Shown piece by piece: positions 33,849 through 46,815 of a DNA stretch of 64,000 nucleotides (position 1 is its first letter; each line of letters begins with the position of its first letter). A program made the translations under genes and the position numbers. This stretch comes from an uncultured Mycoplasmataceae bacterium (GTDB taxonomy: Bacteria > Bacillota_I > Bacilli_A > Mycoplasmatales > Mycoplasmoidaceae): contig CAMREV010000002.1 in NCBI GenBank assembly GCA_947041945.1, forward strand, positions 1-64,000, read 5' to 3'. The notes below the pieces were generated by a model. The model saw only the letters and a list, made by a program, of their open reading frames with translations. It did no database searches and was not told the DNA's origin.

Positions 33849-34710
33849 TATTTAATTCTTTCATTAATTGAAGTACAACACCATCATTGTCATTACTTTT
33901 TTCTGTAATTTTATAAGAAACTAATTTTGCACTTGGTAATGCATTTTTCATTGCAAAAGCATTTTCAGATACTTTTAACATTTCTAAATCATTTTCACCA
34001 TCTCCAAATGCATATATTTTATTCAATGGTTTTCCATAGAAAGATGATAAGTATTTCATTGATGTTCCTTTAGTAGAAAAAAGAGTATTTAATTCAATAA
34101 TCACTTTTTGGTTTTTCTTATCAGATTCATCATCTCAAACTCTAACTACAAAAGTACTTAGAATTGTTTTAATTGAGAAAGATATTTGATCAATATTTTC
34201 TTTGTTAGATGAAATTAATACAGAAATTGGTTGAACAATAGAATCATTTGCAAAAAGAGATTCACAATTATTAGTTGATATTAAAGTTTTTTTATCAATA
34301 TGAAATTTATTTAAAAAATTCTTATTTATATTAAATTCATTTTTTTGACAAATCAAGAATGTACAATTTAAACTTTCAACAACAATATAGTTAGTAAGTT
34401 TTTGTACTGTTTTATCAAGTAATATTCTTCTTAGAACCTCCTTGTCAAAAGCAAAATATAAGTCATTGAAATTTTTATCAGATGGATTTGATAACACCCC
34501 TCCATTTAATGTACTAATTATTGTAGATAATCCCAATTGATTGTAAAATTTAATTGCTGATCTTAAGGGTCTTCCTGTCGAAATACAAAAAATGTGACCC
34601 ATTTCATTTATTTTTTTAACAACTTTAATTGTTTTTTCAGATAATTCACCCTTATTGTTAAGTAAGGTACCATCTAAGTCTGCTATTATTAATTTTTTAT
34701 TAGTATTCAT
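33835..34710 (-). CDS. Cof-type HAD-superfamily phosphatase
   Basis: 291 residues. HAD motif I DLDGTLLN (about 10-17), motif II STGRP, a type IIB cap in the middle, Lys in STKGTSMKYL and motif IV GDGENDLEML. Acts on phosphorylated sugars or nucleotides; substrate unknown. Overlaps trpS start to stop (34700-34710) on the same strand, so they are co-transcribed, and overlaps proS convergently. Confidence 0.92.
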
Positions 34711-35701
34711 ATTCTAACCCCAATATTTTATGTATTTCTTTTATTTTATTATGCGCTTCTTTTTTACATACACTTGAATTTAATTTTAATTCTTTATCTA
34801 GATTTTTATTATTTTTTGCATCATTGTATTTCTTTTGAATATCTTCTACAACTTTACAGACAATTTCTGCTAAATCTTTTTTAAGATCGCCATAATTTTT
34901 GTTAATATATTTTTTTTCAATTTCTTTTATGCTTAATCCAGATAGAGAAGAATAGATCGTTAACAAGTTTGCAACACCTGGTTGATTTTCAATATCGAAA
35001 TTAACCTTATTTAGAGAGTCAGTCTTTGAACCCATTATTTTTTTTCTAATATCTTCAATTTTATCTAAAAGAAATATTGTTCCTTTTTTATTTTCACTTG
35101 ATTTTGACATCTTTACTGTTGGGTCTAATAAGTCCATTATTCTTCCACCAATTTTTGGAGGATAAAATTCAGGTATTTTAAATATTTTTGATTTATATTT
35201 TTTATTAAATCTATCTGCTAGAATTCTTGTTAACTCAATATGTTGTTTTTGATCACTTCCAACTGGAACAATATCAGCATCATATAATAGAATGTCAGCA
35301 GCCATTAAACAAGGGTATATTAAAAGTCCAGTGGGAATAGTTTCTGTTTTATTTGATTGTTTTAAACTTTTACTTTTAAACTGATTCATTCTATTTAGTT
35401 CACCTAAATTTGAATGACACATAAGAATGTATGCTAAGTGTGAGTGTTCAATGATACTTGATTGATAAAAGATTTTACTTTTCTTAAAATCCAAACCACA
35501 TGCTTTATATAAGCAAACAATTGATTTTCTATTTTTTTCCAAATCTTTTGGATCAATTGGAACAGTAATTGAATGCAAATCTGCAATAAAAACATATAGA
35601 TTGTTTTCATTTTGTAATTCAACTAATGATTTAATGCTTCCGATGTAATTACCAAGTGTTAATGAATCAGTTGCTTGTAATCCTGAAATAATTTTTTTCA
35701 T
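34700..35701 (-). CDS. trpS: Tryptophanyl-tRNA synthetase
   Basis: 333 residues, class I. HIGH-equivalent TLGNYIG, DADIVPVGSDQKQHIELTR and KMSKS are visible. Charges tRNA-Trp, which in this organism must serve UGA as well as UGG. ATG 35701 begins the family N-terminus (MKKIISGLQ); a GTG three codons upstream is less likely. First gene of a two-gene operon with the Cof phosphatase. Confidence 0.96.
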   Translation of the reverse strand: MKKIISGLQATDSLTLGNYIGSIKSLVELQNENNLYVFIADLHSITVPIDPKDLEKNRKSIVCLYKACGLDFKKSKIFYQSSIIEHSHLAYILMCHSNLGELNRMNQFKSKSLKQSNKTETIPTGLLIYPCLMAADILLYDADIVPVGSDQKQHIELTRILADRFNKKYKSKIFKIPEFYPPKIGGRIMDLLDPTVKMSKSSENKKGTIFLLDKIEDIRKKIMGSKTDSLNKVNFDIENQPGVANLLTIYSSLSGLSIKEIEKKYINKNYGDLKKDLAEIVCKVVEDIQKKYNDAKNNKNLDKELKLNSSVCKKEAHNKIKEIHKILGLEYEY

Positions 35702-35789
35702 ATTTACCACATAATATTAATACTTAATTATAATAAATTAATTTATAATTATTTTAAGATATTTTTTTAATGAAAAAAATGGAGATCAT

Positions 35790-37076
35790 ATGTATTTAAT
35801 AATAACTAAGTCAGGTTGTCTTTCTTGCGAAGAAGTAAGAGAATTTTTTGAAAAAAACAGGGTTAAATTTAGAGAGGTAAATTGCAGTAATGATGAGTTA
35901 TCTGTAGAAGATATAGAAATAATGAAGTCTTCTCCAAATAATAGTTTGGCAATTTACTTAAAAAGAGATTATGTAAGAAATAGAGAAAAAATTTCAAGAG
36001 AAGAATTGAAAGATATTTTTTCAAACTTTGTTAAATATGGAAGTTTTCCAATAATCATTAAATATAACTTTTTAAATCAATTAGAAAACTATTCAATTGG
36101 CTTTTCGAAAAAAATAATTCAAAAATGAATTGATAACGAATCTGTTGTTGGACAATATATTGATATAAACTATGCTTTTAAATCAAGAAATTGTTGCTAT
36201 ATGTGCGATAGAAAAACTTTAATAGAAAAAATTGAAGCAAAGGAAAAATTACATGTTAATCATTCAATCGATAGATTGAATAGCATCAAACAAGAAAGTA
36301 AAAATTTTGTTGAAAAATATACAAAAGCAAAAGTCCAAGAAAATATTTCTGAAAATAGTGAAGATTTAATAATGGCTTCTGAACTTCCTAGATATAGAAA
36401 AAATTCATTTAACAACAATAATGAAGTTTTTATGAAACAATCAACAAGAACATTAGAAATTCCTATTAACTTATATGTTGAACCTGAAGAAACTCAATTA
36501 GAAAAAGATAGAACCTTAATTAACAAGTTCAAAGATAAATTTCAAAAACTTGGAAAAAATAAAATTAAAAAGGAAGACGATTTTATTGTTGAACACATAA
36601 AAACTTCAAGAGAAGAATCTGAATTTGATGATAGTTTAATTTTTGGAAAAAAGAATATCGTTAAAAATAATAATGAATTAAAAATAAAAAAAATTAAAAA
36701 AGAAAAAGATGACATTGAATTTCTTAACAAAGAAATAGATGACATGAATGAATTATTAGAAGAACAAAAAAAAATTAATGAACTATTTGCAAAAGAAATG
36801 CTTGAAGAAGAAAACAAAATTGAAAATAACAAATTAAATGAAAATTCATTTGTTTTAGAAGAAGTTGATTTTTCAAAAAAATCTAAATCATCATCAAAAG
36901 AAGATGAAGAAGATTTAGATGAAGACATTACAGAAAATTTTGTTGAAAATAAAAATGAATATGACGATGAAATAGATTCAGAATTTAGAAAAAATTTAAT
37001 TCAAGAAAAGTATATGTTAGCTGATGATGATTTTGAAAGCCTATATGTAAGTAAGGAAAAAGATATTAATGAATAA
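35790..37076 (+). CDS. Spx-like protein fused to a long charged coiled-coil tail
   Basis: 428 residues, three times the usual Spx. Residues 1-125 have the Spx/ArsC thioredoxin fold pattern: TKSGCLSCEEVREFFEKN with Cys10/Cys13, EELKDIFSNF and GSFPIIIKYN. A TGA Trp joins this to the rest (the frame is continuous). RNCCYMCDRK at 133-142 gives three more Cys. Residues about 150-428 are highly charged, mostly Lys/Glu/Asp/Asn, with helical coiled-coil stretches and an acidic end. Spx binds RNA polymerase and senses thiol stress. The role of the tail is unknown. Overlaps nadK by 8 bp. Confidence 0.75.
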
Positions 37077-37845
37077 TTATCTGATCATATTAAGTGATAG
37101 TTCTAAGAGTCAAAAAATAAAGGCAAAACTTGAAAGTTTATTTGATAGCACTTGAAAAAGCAACCCAAAGAAACCTGACTATATATTCATAATCGGCGGA
37201 GATGGAACATTCTTAAAAAGTTTAAACAAACTAAATAAATTTAAAAATGCTCGTGTTATTCCAATTAATGGCGGAACAATTGGTTTTTATTCATACTTCA
37301 ATACTAAAAATATTAATAGTATTTTAAAAAATATAACAAATGAAGAAAAGTATTTTAAGCCTATAGTTATTAACTTATTTGATGGATTAAGAAAATATAT
37401 TAGCATTAATGAAATATTAATTACTAGCACTAAAACATTAGAGTTAGATATTAAAATTAATAATATAAAATATGAAAAATTTGTTGGAACAGGATTTATG
37501 ATATCAACACCAACAGGTTCTACCGGAAGAAACAAGAGTATTGGTGGAGCAGTTATATTCCCTGGAATAGATGTTATTCAATTAATAGAAGTAGAACCAA
37601 TTAGTCAAAAGAAATTTAATACATTAAAGTCTCCAGTTATTTTGAGAAACGATTGCAACATAAAAGCTTCTGTTTCAAGTAATAATAAACAGACATTTCT
37701 TGTAATTGATGGAGATACGGTTTTAGATGTTAACAAAAAAATAATTGATATTGGTTTTGATAGAACAAATTTCTTTCTATATAAACCTTGCAATACTAAA
37801 TCATATATTTCAAAATTAAGAGAAACATATATCTCGGGAGTTTAA
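37069..37845 (+). CDS. nadK: NAD kinase
   Basis: 258 residues. GGDGTFLKSLN (catalytic GGDG), NGGTIGF, and TGFMISTPTGSTG are the family signatures. Phosphorylates NAD to NADP. Starts inside the preceding Spx-fusion gene and ends 1 bp before the EIIB-like gene. The nadK-EIIB-like order is also known in M. genitalium/M. pneumoniae. Confidence 0.95.
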
Positions 37846-37846
37846 A

Positions 37847-38218
37847 ATGAACAATGGAAAATTAAAACTATATTTACTTTATATATTTACATTTGGGATA
37901 GCTTATTTCTATCTAAAGGGTCAAGCCAAGAAATTAAAGGGTGTTGAAAACGAACAACTTACACTTAGTGAAGAAATTCCGATTGATGTTGATAAGCTAA
38001 TTGAATACTTGGGTAGTTTAGAAAATATTGTTTCTACAACAAACACAATTAGTTCAATAAAAATTTTTGTTAAGGATTTATCAAAAATTGACACTGACAA
38101 AGTTAAAAAATTAGGTGTTAAAGGTTTAATTAAAGGTAAGGATTATATTTCTTTTATCTTTGGTGACTTCTCACATTTATTAAAAGAAGAACTTGATAAA
38201 AAAATATCTACTCAATAG
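37847..38218 (+). CDS. Membrane-anchored EIIB-like protein lacking the phosphocysteine
   Basis: 123 residues. One N-terminal helix (about 7-24), then a PTS glucose-type EIIB fold: LIEYLGSLENIVS, KIFVKDLSKID, KKLGVKGLIKG and FIFGDFSHLLKEEL. Where EIIB has the phosphorylated Cys (DACITRLR) this protein has TNTISSIK with Thr67, so it cannot carry phosphate in the usual way. It is probably a regulatory or scaffold pseudoenzyme. Its stop lies in the shared terminator at 38200-38232. Confidence 0.8.
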   Translation: MNNGKLKLYLLYIFTFGIAYFYLKGQAKKLKGVENEQLTLSEEIPIDVDKLIEYLGSLENIVSTTNTISSIKIFVKDLSKIDTDKVKKLGVKGLIKGKDYISFIFGDFSHLLKEELDKKISTQ

Positions 38219-38232
38219 TAGATATTTTTTTA
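38200..38232. terminator. Bidirectional terminator
   Basis: AAAAATATCTACT/AGTAGATATTTTT hairpin with T-run. The stops of both convergent genes (38208-38210 minus, 38216-38218 plus) lie inside it, and the genes overlap by 11 bp. Confidence 0.7.
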
Positions 38233-39119
38233 TTCATATTTAATTCATTTTTTACTTTGGAATATTTTTTTCAAATAAAAGATTTTGTTTTGTTAGAACC
38301 CATTACCACTTGAAGTAATGTTATTATGGTAATTACTAATCAACCCAAGAAGTATGCAAGGACTGCTATTCATGGAAATGGGATTCCACCGAATACTTTA
38401 GATACTCCAGAATATTCTCCACTTACAGCAAATCCATTCTCAAATGCAAGGTTTTGTTCTCTGGTTAATCAATCTCTTATAGAAATACCAGAAGTATTAT
38501 ATTCTACTTTTGTAGTTGCAACAATTATAAAAACATATAAGAAGTAACCAATTATAAATGCATAATAAGTTCATAAGTATTTAAGTTTATTTACATTGGA
38601 TTGGAATACAAGCATAAATCCCATAACAATTAAGTAAGCATGAAGAATGAAATATAATTCATTTCCTGAGTGACCTACAAATAAATATTGGTATGTGAAT
38701 TCAACACTACCACCTGGAGAAACACCACCTAAGATACTTCCAAATACTGTAAAACCACCAAGTATACAAAATGGTGCTAATACATATGAAGATTTTCTTG
38801 TTTTGTCCACAATTAAAGATATTGGTAAAAAAATACCTAAAAATGGACACAAGTCTAATAATAGAGCCTTACTTATAGTAATTGATTGTCCATACGATGT
38901 TAATTTGTTACCAGTTATAAAACTAGTATCTTTAAAGAAATCATTTCAATCTCCAAAATATCTAACATCAATAAAGTACGCCAAGAATAAAGCAGCAGGA
39001 ATCGCTCAAAAGAAATAGTTATTAATTACCCTTTTATTTACAAATTTTAAACCAACTGTTGAGAATGATACAAAAATTACAATTAAAAAAAGTAAGATCC
39101 CAACAGTTTGTGAAGACAT
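38208..39119 (-). CDS. Polytopic membrane protein, possibly YwaF/TMEM164-like
   Basis: 303 residues with about seven hydrophobic segments and a Lys-rich cytoplasmic C-terminus. Conserved-looking polar residues occur within helices: LDLCPFLGIFLPIS, and FVGHSGNELYFILHAYL with two His. Intramembrane His and this size and helix count resemble YwaF/TIGR02206 proteins found in mycoplasmas, a match made from memory only. TGA Trp codons are used. First gene upstream of nothing else; recO follows on the same strand in the other direction of the gap. Function unknown. Confidence 0.6.
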
Positions 39120-39160
39120 ATTGTTTCCTTTTAAAAATTTGATTTAATAATATTATACCA

Positions 39161-39829
39161 TTAGTGATAAATGTTAATAAAAGTTTTCAAAAATGCAATT
39201 GCAATTAATCTATCACTTTTTTTAATTTTGAATATTTTCTTATAATATTTTTTACTAAGAAAATAAAATATTTTATTTACATCTGTATCATAAATATATT
39301 CACTATTTTCCCTAGAACATTGTTCACATAAAAAACCTTGAAATCTAATTGAGGTAGTTTTAATTTTATTGTAATTACAAATTGCACATCCATTTAATTC
39401 AAATCTCAATCCAATTGATTTTATAATTTCAAATAAAGAAAATAATGAAATGAATGACATGTCTCTATTTTCTGAAATCATTTTCATTATTTTTTGATAT
39501 GTAGTAAATTTAAAATTATTATTTCCTTTTTTAAGAAATTCATTTAAAAATTCAATTATATCTATATTGGCAGTTTCTCATGGGACATCATTTATAATTG
39601 TTAATTTTTTTAATCTTGATAAGTTAGTATCAAATCTTGCTTTGAAAAATTCAAAATCAATCATGGCACCCACCTTCATGTTTCTTCCATTTTTAGATAA
39701 TATTTTTCTACTTCCTAAAGACAAAAGACTATAAACTCTATTATCTTCTCCAAAGAATGTTATTACATTATCAAATAATTGATAATCCTTGATTGCAATA
39801 ATATATCCTTTTAAAATAGTTTCGCTCAT
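39161..39829 (-). CDS. recO: DNA repair protein RecO
   Basis: 222 residues. N-terminal OB fold (KGYIIAIKDYQLFDNVITFFG), helical middle, and a zinc-finger pair CAICN and CEQCS. Mediates RecA loading and strand annealing. ATG overlaps the era stop as TAATG. Order ybeY-era-recO matches Firmicutes. Sequence is divergent, but position and zinc motif support the call. Confidence 0.88.
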
Positions 39830-40719
39830 TACTTTTTATATCCAAAGCTTTTTATTTGTTCATTATCATTTCTTCAATTTTTTCTAACTTTAACATTTAG
39901 TTCTAAAAATATTCTTGAACTATATATTTCCAATAGTTCTTCTCTTGCAAGTGTTCCAATTTTTTTAATCATTGTTCCACCCTTTCCAATAATTATTGGT
40001 TTTTGAGACTCTTTTTCAACAATGATATCTGCATATATTTTAGTCAAGTTTTTTTCTTTATCATAACTTATCTTTTGAGTAACTACTGCTACACTATATG
40101 GAACTTCTTGTTGAAAGTTTAATAAAATTTTTTCTCTTACTATTTCATTAATCATGAATTCATCTGAAGAATCAAGATCTTCAATATTTTCAAATAACGG
40201 ATGATCACTATCTTCTAAAATATTTTTTAAATCTTTTAAAACTTTTTTAACTTCTTGATTATTAGTTGCAGATATTTTTTTAATAATAAAATTTGGATAT
40301 TGTTTTTGGATGAATGCATATCTATCTTCGATTTCATTTTGTTCACAAATATCTATCTTATTTATTAAACAAATTACATTTTTAATATTGAATGAATTAA
40401 TTTGTTTTACTAAATCAAAATCTTCATCATCAAACTCTCTTGAAGGATCAGTTAAGAAAATACATGTTTCACTTTTTTTTAGTGAACTTTTAACTTCAGA
40501 ATTTAAGAACAAATCTAATTTGTTTTTTGAATTATGAAAACCAGGTGTATCAATAAAGATTATTTGAGAATCCTCATCTTGATAGCATGCATATATTTTG
40601 TTTCTTGTAGTTTGCGGTTTAAAAGTTGCAATAGAAACTTTCTTATCTAAAATATTATTTATTAATGTTGATTTTCCAACATTTGGTTTCCCAATTATAC
40701 TTACATATCCAATTTTCAT
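39829..40719 (-). CDS. era: GTPase Era
   Basis: 296 residues. G1 GKPNVGKSTL, G2 TTRN, G3 DTPGFH, G4 NKID, then a C-terminal KH domain with IIGKGGTMIKKIG. Binds 16S rRNA 3' end and assists 30S assembly. Starts 2 bp after the ybeY stop and overlaps recO, so all three are one operon. Confidence 0.96.
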
Positions 40720-40721
40720 AA

Positions 40722-41162
40722 TTACTCTTTCATATTAATTTTTTCAAAAACTTCTTTTTGAATATTAAACATTTCTTTTTCTTCAGATGGTGTTTGATGA
40801 TCATAACCTAATAAGTGTAGTATACCATGTGTAAAAAGGAAATATAATTCCCTTTCATAAGAATGACTGTATTTTTTAGATTGAGATATAACTTTATCAT
40901 TATTTATGAATATCTCTCCCATAAGATTAGATGATTTTAAAATAATTTCATCACTAGGAAAAGAAAGCACATCTGTTGTCTTCTTTTTTTTGTAGTATGT
41001 TTTGCATAAATTTTGCATTTCTGAATCATCAACTAATGATAATTCAAAGTATAAATCTTTTTTGATATTTACTATTTTAGATATTTCAATACAAATATCA
41101 TCAAATATTTTTTTATCTATTTTTTTTATTTTACTTTTAGAATTAAAAACATAAATTATCAA
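40722..41162 (-). CDS. ybeY: Endoribonuclease YbeY
   Basis: 146 residues. The zinc-binding motif HGILHLLGYDH is present, and TTDVLSFP lies upstream as in the family. Processes 16S rRNA and contributes to ribosome quality control. First gene of ybeY-era-recO. Confidence 0.96.
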   Translation of the reverse strand: MIIYVFNSKSKIKKIDKKIFDDICIEISKIVNIKKDLYFELSLVDDSEMQNLCKTYYKKKKTTDVLSFPSDEIILKSSNLMGEIFINNDKVISQSKKYSHSYERELYFLFTHGILHLLGYDHQTPSEEKEMFNIQKEVFEKINMKE

Positions 41163-41253
41163 TATAATATCCTTAAATATATTATATAAATTTTATAAAT
41201 ATTTTTTACAAAAAAGATTATAATATAATCACATTTCAAGCATGGAGAAAAAA

Positions 41254-41574
41254 ATGCCTAAAAAAAATATTAACAATAGCAATTTAAATGAAGTTGAAAG
41301 TTCGAAAGATTTAACTATTTTAAAATTCTCAGCTGAATGATGTGGACCTTGTCAAATGTTTGTGCCTATTTATGAAGAAGCATCATCAAAGTATAGCGAT
41401 ATATTATTTGGCGAAATAGATATAGATGATGAAGAAACTAAATCTATAGTATCTAAATATCAAGTTAACACTGTTCCAACAATTGTTTTAATGAAAGATG
41501 GAAAAGAATTAGAAAGATTTTCAGGATATAAAGACTTTTCTAAATTTGAAGAATTAATTAACAAAAATAAATAA
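41254..41574 (+). CDS. trxA: Thioredoxin
   Basis: 106 residues. Active site WCGPC at about 29-33 (the Trp is encoded by TGA), TVPTIVLMKDG with the cis-Pro, and the C-terminal helix. General protein disulfide reductant. Monocistronic: a TATAAT-like box lies at 41220-41225, GGAG is 10 nt before ATG, and a terminator follows. Confidence 0.96.
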
Positions 41575-41579
41575 TTTTT

Positions 41580-41608
41580 AAAAAAAACAAGCAATTGCTT
41601 GTTTTTTA
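41580..41608 (+). terminator. Terminator of trxA
   Basis: AAAAAACAAGC/GCTTGTTTTTT hairpin with AATT loop and T-run. Confidence 0.75.
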
Positions 41609-41694
41609 TTTTTGCAATAAAAATATAAATCATTTATGTTTTTTTGAATTATTATTAATAATGCTATTGCTCAATAAGCTTTATAAGGTTTTTT

Positions 41695-44535
41695 ATGAAA
41701 GAAAATAAATTTAACTCAAAAGATTACATAATTGTAAAGGGTGCAAGAGAAAATAATCTTAAGAATATGGACATAAACATTCCAAAGAATAAACTTGTTG
41801 TTATAACTGGTTTATCTGGTTCTGGAAAATCTTCTTTAGCATTTGATACAATTTATGCAGAAGGCCAAAGAAGATATCTAGAATCACTATCTTCTTATGC
41901 AAGACAATTCTTAGGTGGTAATGAAAAACCCGATGTTGATTCTATTGAAGGTTTATCTCCTGCAATTTCAATAGAACAAAAAACAACATCAAACAATCCT
42001 AGATCAACCGTTGGTACAACAACAGAAATCTATGATTATTTTAGATTAGTTTTTGCAAGAGTTGGAAAACCTTTTTGTCCTAAAGGGCATGGAGAAATTA
42101 AAACACTAACTATCCAATCAATTCAAGAAAGAATATTTAAAATGCCCGAAGGAACTAAACTTCAGATTTTAGCACCAATAATTAGAAGTGAAAAAGGTAC
42201 ATTTCAAAATAAATTCAAAGAATTATTACATTTAGGTTACTTAAGAGTAAGAGTAAATGGTGAGTACTATTCTTTGGATGACGAGATAATTTTAGAAAAA
42301 AATAAAAAACATGACATAGATATAGTAATTGATAGAGTAATAATCAATGATGATTTAATTACTAAATCAAGAGTATATGAGGGCATTGAAAAAGCCACAA
42401 ATGAAACAAAAGGTTCTGTTTGCCTAGTCTTTGACAATGAAGAAGAAATCTTATCTTTAAATCATTCATGTAATAAATGTAGTTTTTCTATTCCTGAACT
42501 TGAGCCAAGACTATTTTCATTTAATTCACCAATTGGTGCTTGTAATGACTGTAATGGTTTAGGTTTTAAATATGAACCAGATGTTTCAAAGCTTATTCCA
42601 GATGCAAACTTATCAATAAATGATGGTGCAATTGAATACTTTAAAAACACACAAGAAACAAGTTCAATTGATTGACAAAGATTTGAAGCTCTATTAAAGC
42701 ATTTTAAAATAGATAAAAATAAAAAAATAATTGATTTTACTAAAAAAGAATTAGACCATATTTTATATGAATCAGAAGAAAAAATTGAAATTAAAATTAG
42801 AACTGTTTCAGGTAGTTTATATAATGCATTTGAACATGCTGAAGGTGTTTATTCTTTAATTCAAAGAAGACATATGAATACTACTTCAGAACTTTCAAGA
42901 GAATATTATTCAAAGTATATGTCTAATGTTCAATGTCCTAGATGTTTAGGAAAAAGACTTTCTGAAAATGCATTATGTGTTAAGTTAAATAAAAAAGATA
43001 TTATTGATGTAACAGAATACACAATTGATAAATGTCTTGACTTCTTTTTAAATCTTGAATTAAGTAAGGAAGATACTCAAATAGTTAATTTGGCATTAAA
43101 TGAAGTTACCAATAGATTATCATTTTTAATAGATGTTGGATTAAACTATTTAACATTATCAAGAACAGCATCAACGCTATCAGGTGGTGAATCACAAAGA
43201 ATAAGATTAGCTACTCAAATTGGTTCTTCATTAACAGGTGTTTTATACGTGCTGGATGAGCCCTCAATTGGTTTGCACCAAAAAGATAATAATAGATTAA
43301 TAGATACGCTTAAAAAAATGAGAGATCTTGGAAACACATTAATTGTTGTTGAACATGATGAAGATACAATGAGATTAGCAGATTACTTAATTGATATTGG
43401 TCCCGGTGCTGGTCAGTTCGGTGGTCAAATAGTTTCTCATGGAACTCCATCACAAGTTGAAAAAGATAGTAAATCTTTAACAGGGCAATACCTTTCTAAG
43501 AAGAAATCTATTCCTATTCCAAAAAATATTAGAACAGGTAATGGTAAATCATTAACTCTTACAGGTGCTTCTGGACATAACTTAAAGAATGTAAACTTAA
43601 AAATCCCATTAAATAAACTTATAGCCATCACAGGTGTTTCAGGTTCTGGTAAATCTACATTAATAAATGAAACCTTAGTAAAAGCAATTGAAAAAGAAAT
43701 TTCAAACCCTTTCATTACCCCTTTAAAATACAAAACAATTCAAGGTATTAATAACATTGATAAAGTAATAAAAATTTCACAAGATCCTATTGGAAGAACT
43801 CCAAGATCAAATCCTGCTACATATGTAACTGTTTTTGATGATATTAGAGATATCTTTACAAATACAAAGCTTTCAAAAGAAAGAGGATATAAAAAAGGTA
43901 GATTCTCATTTAATGTAAAAGGCGGAAGATGTGAAAACTGTCAAGGTGATGGCGTTAAAAAAATAGAGATGCATTTCTTACCAGATGTTTACATAAAATG
44001 TGTTGAATGTAATGGTAAAAAATATAATAGTGAGACTCTTTCAATTTTATGAAAAGGTAAGTCTATTTATGATATTTTAGAAATGAGTGTTGATTCTGCA
44101 ATTGATTTCTTCCAATCTGTTGCTCAAATAAAAAGAAAATTGCAACTAATGCAAGATGTTGGTTTAGGTTATATTAAATTAGGAGAGCAAGCAACAAAGC
44201 TTTCTGGCGGGGAAGCACAAAGAATTAAGATTGCTAAATTCCTTCAAAAGAAAGCAACTGGTAAAACTTTATATGTACTAGATGAACCAACTACTGGATT
44301 ACATATTCATGATGTTTCACTTTTAATTAAGGTTCTAAACAGAATTGTTGATAATGGAGACACAGTTATAGTTATCGAGCATAATCTTGAATTAATTAAA
44401 GTTGCTGATTACATCGTAGATATCGGTCCAGATGGTGGAAACGGCGGTGGTGAGATTGTTGCAGAAGGTACTTTAAAAGATATTATTGATAACAAAAAAT
44501 CTTACACTGGAGAATTTTTAAGTAAAATAATTTAA
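41695..44535 (+). CDS. uvrA: UvrABC system protein A
   Basis: 946 residues, full length. Two ABC ATPase modules: [14 protein letters not shown] near the N-terminus and [14 protein letters not shown] in the second, signatures [12 protein letters not shown] and [12 protein letters not shown], Walker [10 protein letters not shown] and VLDEPTTGL. Zinc modules CNKCS/CNDCNG and [17 protein letters not shown] damage recognition in nucleotide excision repair. uvrB and uvrC are not in the window. Confidence 0.97.
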
Positions 44536-44586
44536 AAGACTACTTAAAAATAAGAAAAAAATATTAAAATAAGTATGTATGTATAA

Positions 44587-46361
<1,775 letters not shown>

Positions 46362-46377
<16 letters not shown>

Positions 46378-46395
46378 AAAGCTTATTTTTTTTTC
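46362..46395 (+). terminator. Terminator of dnaK
   Basis: AAAATGAGCT and AGCTTATTTT pair around the TAA stop, followed by T. The stop codon forms part of the loop. Confidence 0.6.
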
Positions 46396-46508
46396 GTAAA
46401 GAATTTATAAAAAAATATAAATTATGTTATTATTAACTTGCTATGATTTTTTAAATAGCTAAAAAATTGTATTTTTATAACATGTTGTAGAAATTATAAG
46501 GAGAAAAA

Positions 46509-46811
46509 ATGTTTGCAATATTTGAAACTGGCGGAAAACAATATAAAGTTCAAAAAGACGATATTATTTACGTTGAAAAACTTGAAAAAAACGAAGGCGA
46601 AGTAGCTAAGTTTGATAATGTTTTAATGGTTGATGGCAAATTTGGAGCACCTTTTATTAAGGGAGCTAGTGTTACTTGCAAAGTTGAAAAACAAGGAAAA
46701 CAAAAAAAAATTAACATCATTAAACATAAAAGATATAGCAGAATGCTAAAGAGAAAAGGTCATAGACAAGCTTATACTAAACTTTCAGTAGTAAGTATTG
46801 ACGCTAAGTAA
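46509..46811 (+). CDS. rplU: 50S ribosomal protein L21
   Basis: 100 residues. [18 protein letters not shown] start and KRKGHRQ--T end as in the family. Binds 23S rRNA. AAGGAG precedes ATG. The 130-bp leader has a short GCTAT/ATAGC hairpin (46440-46460) that might be part of an L21 leader; not certain. First gene of rplU-prp-rpmA. Confidence 0.97.
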   Translation: MFAIFETGGKQYKVQKDDIIYVEKLEKNEGEVAKFDNVLMVDGKFGAPFIKGASVTCKVEKQGKQKKINIIKHKRYSRMLKRKGHRQAYTKLSVVSIDAK

Positions 46812-46815
46812 GATT

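Noticed and set aside
36128-36200. Spx and the following charged ORF as two genes
   Set aside because: They are in the same frame and separated only by a TGA, read as Trp in this organism.
46798-46815. TTG start for Prp at 46798
   Set aside because: It would overlap rplU; ATG 46816 begins the family N-terminus.
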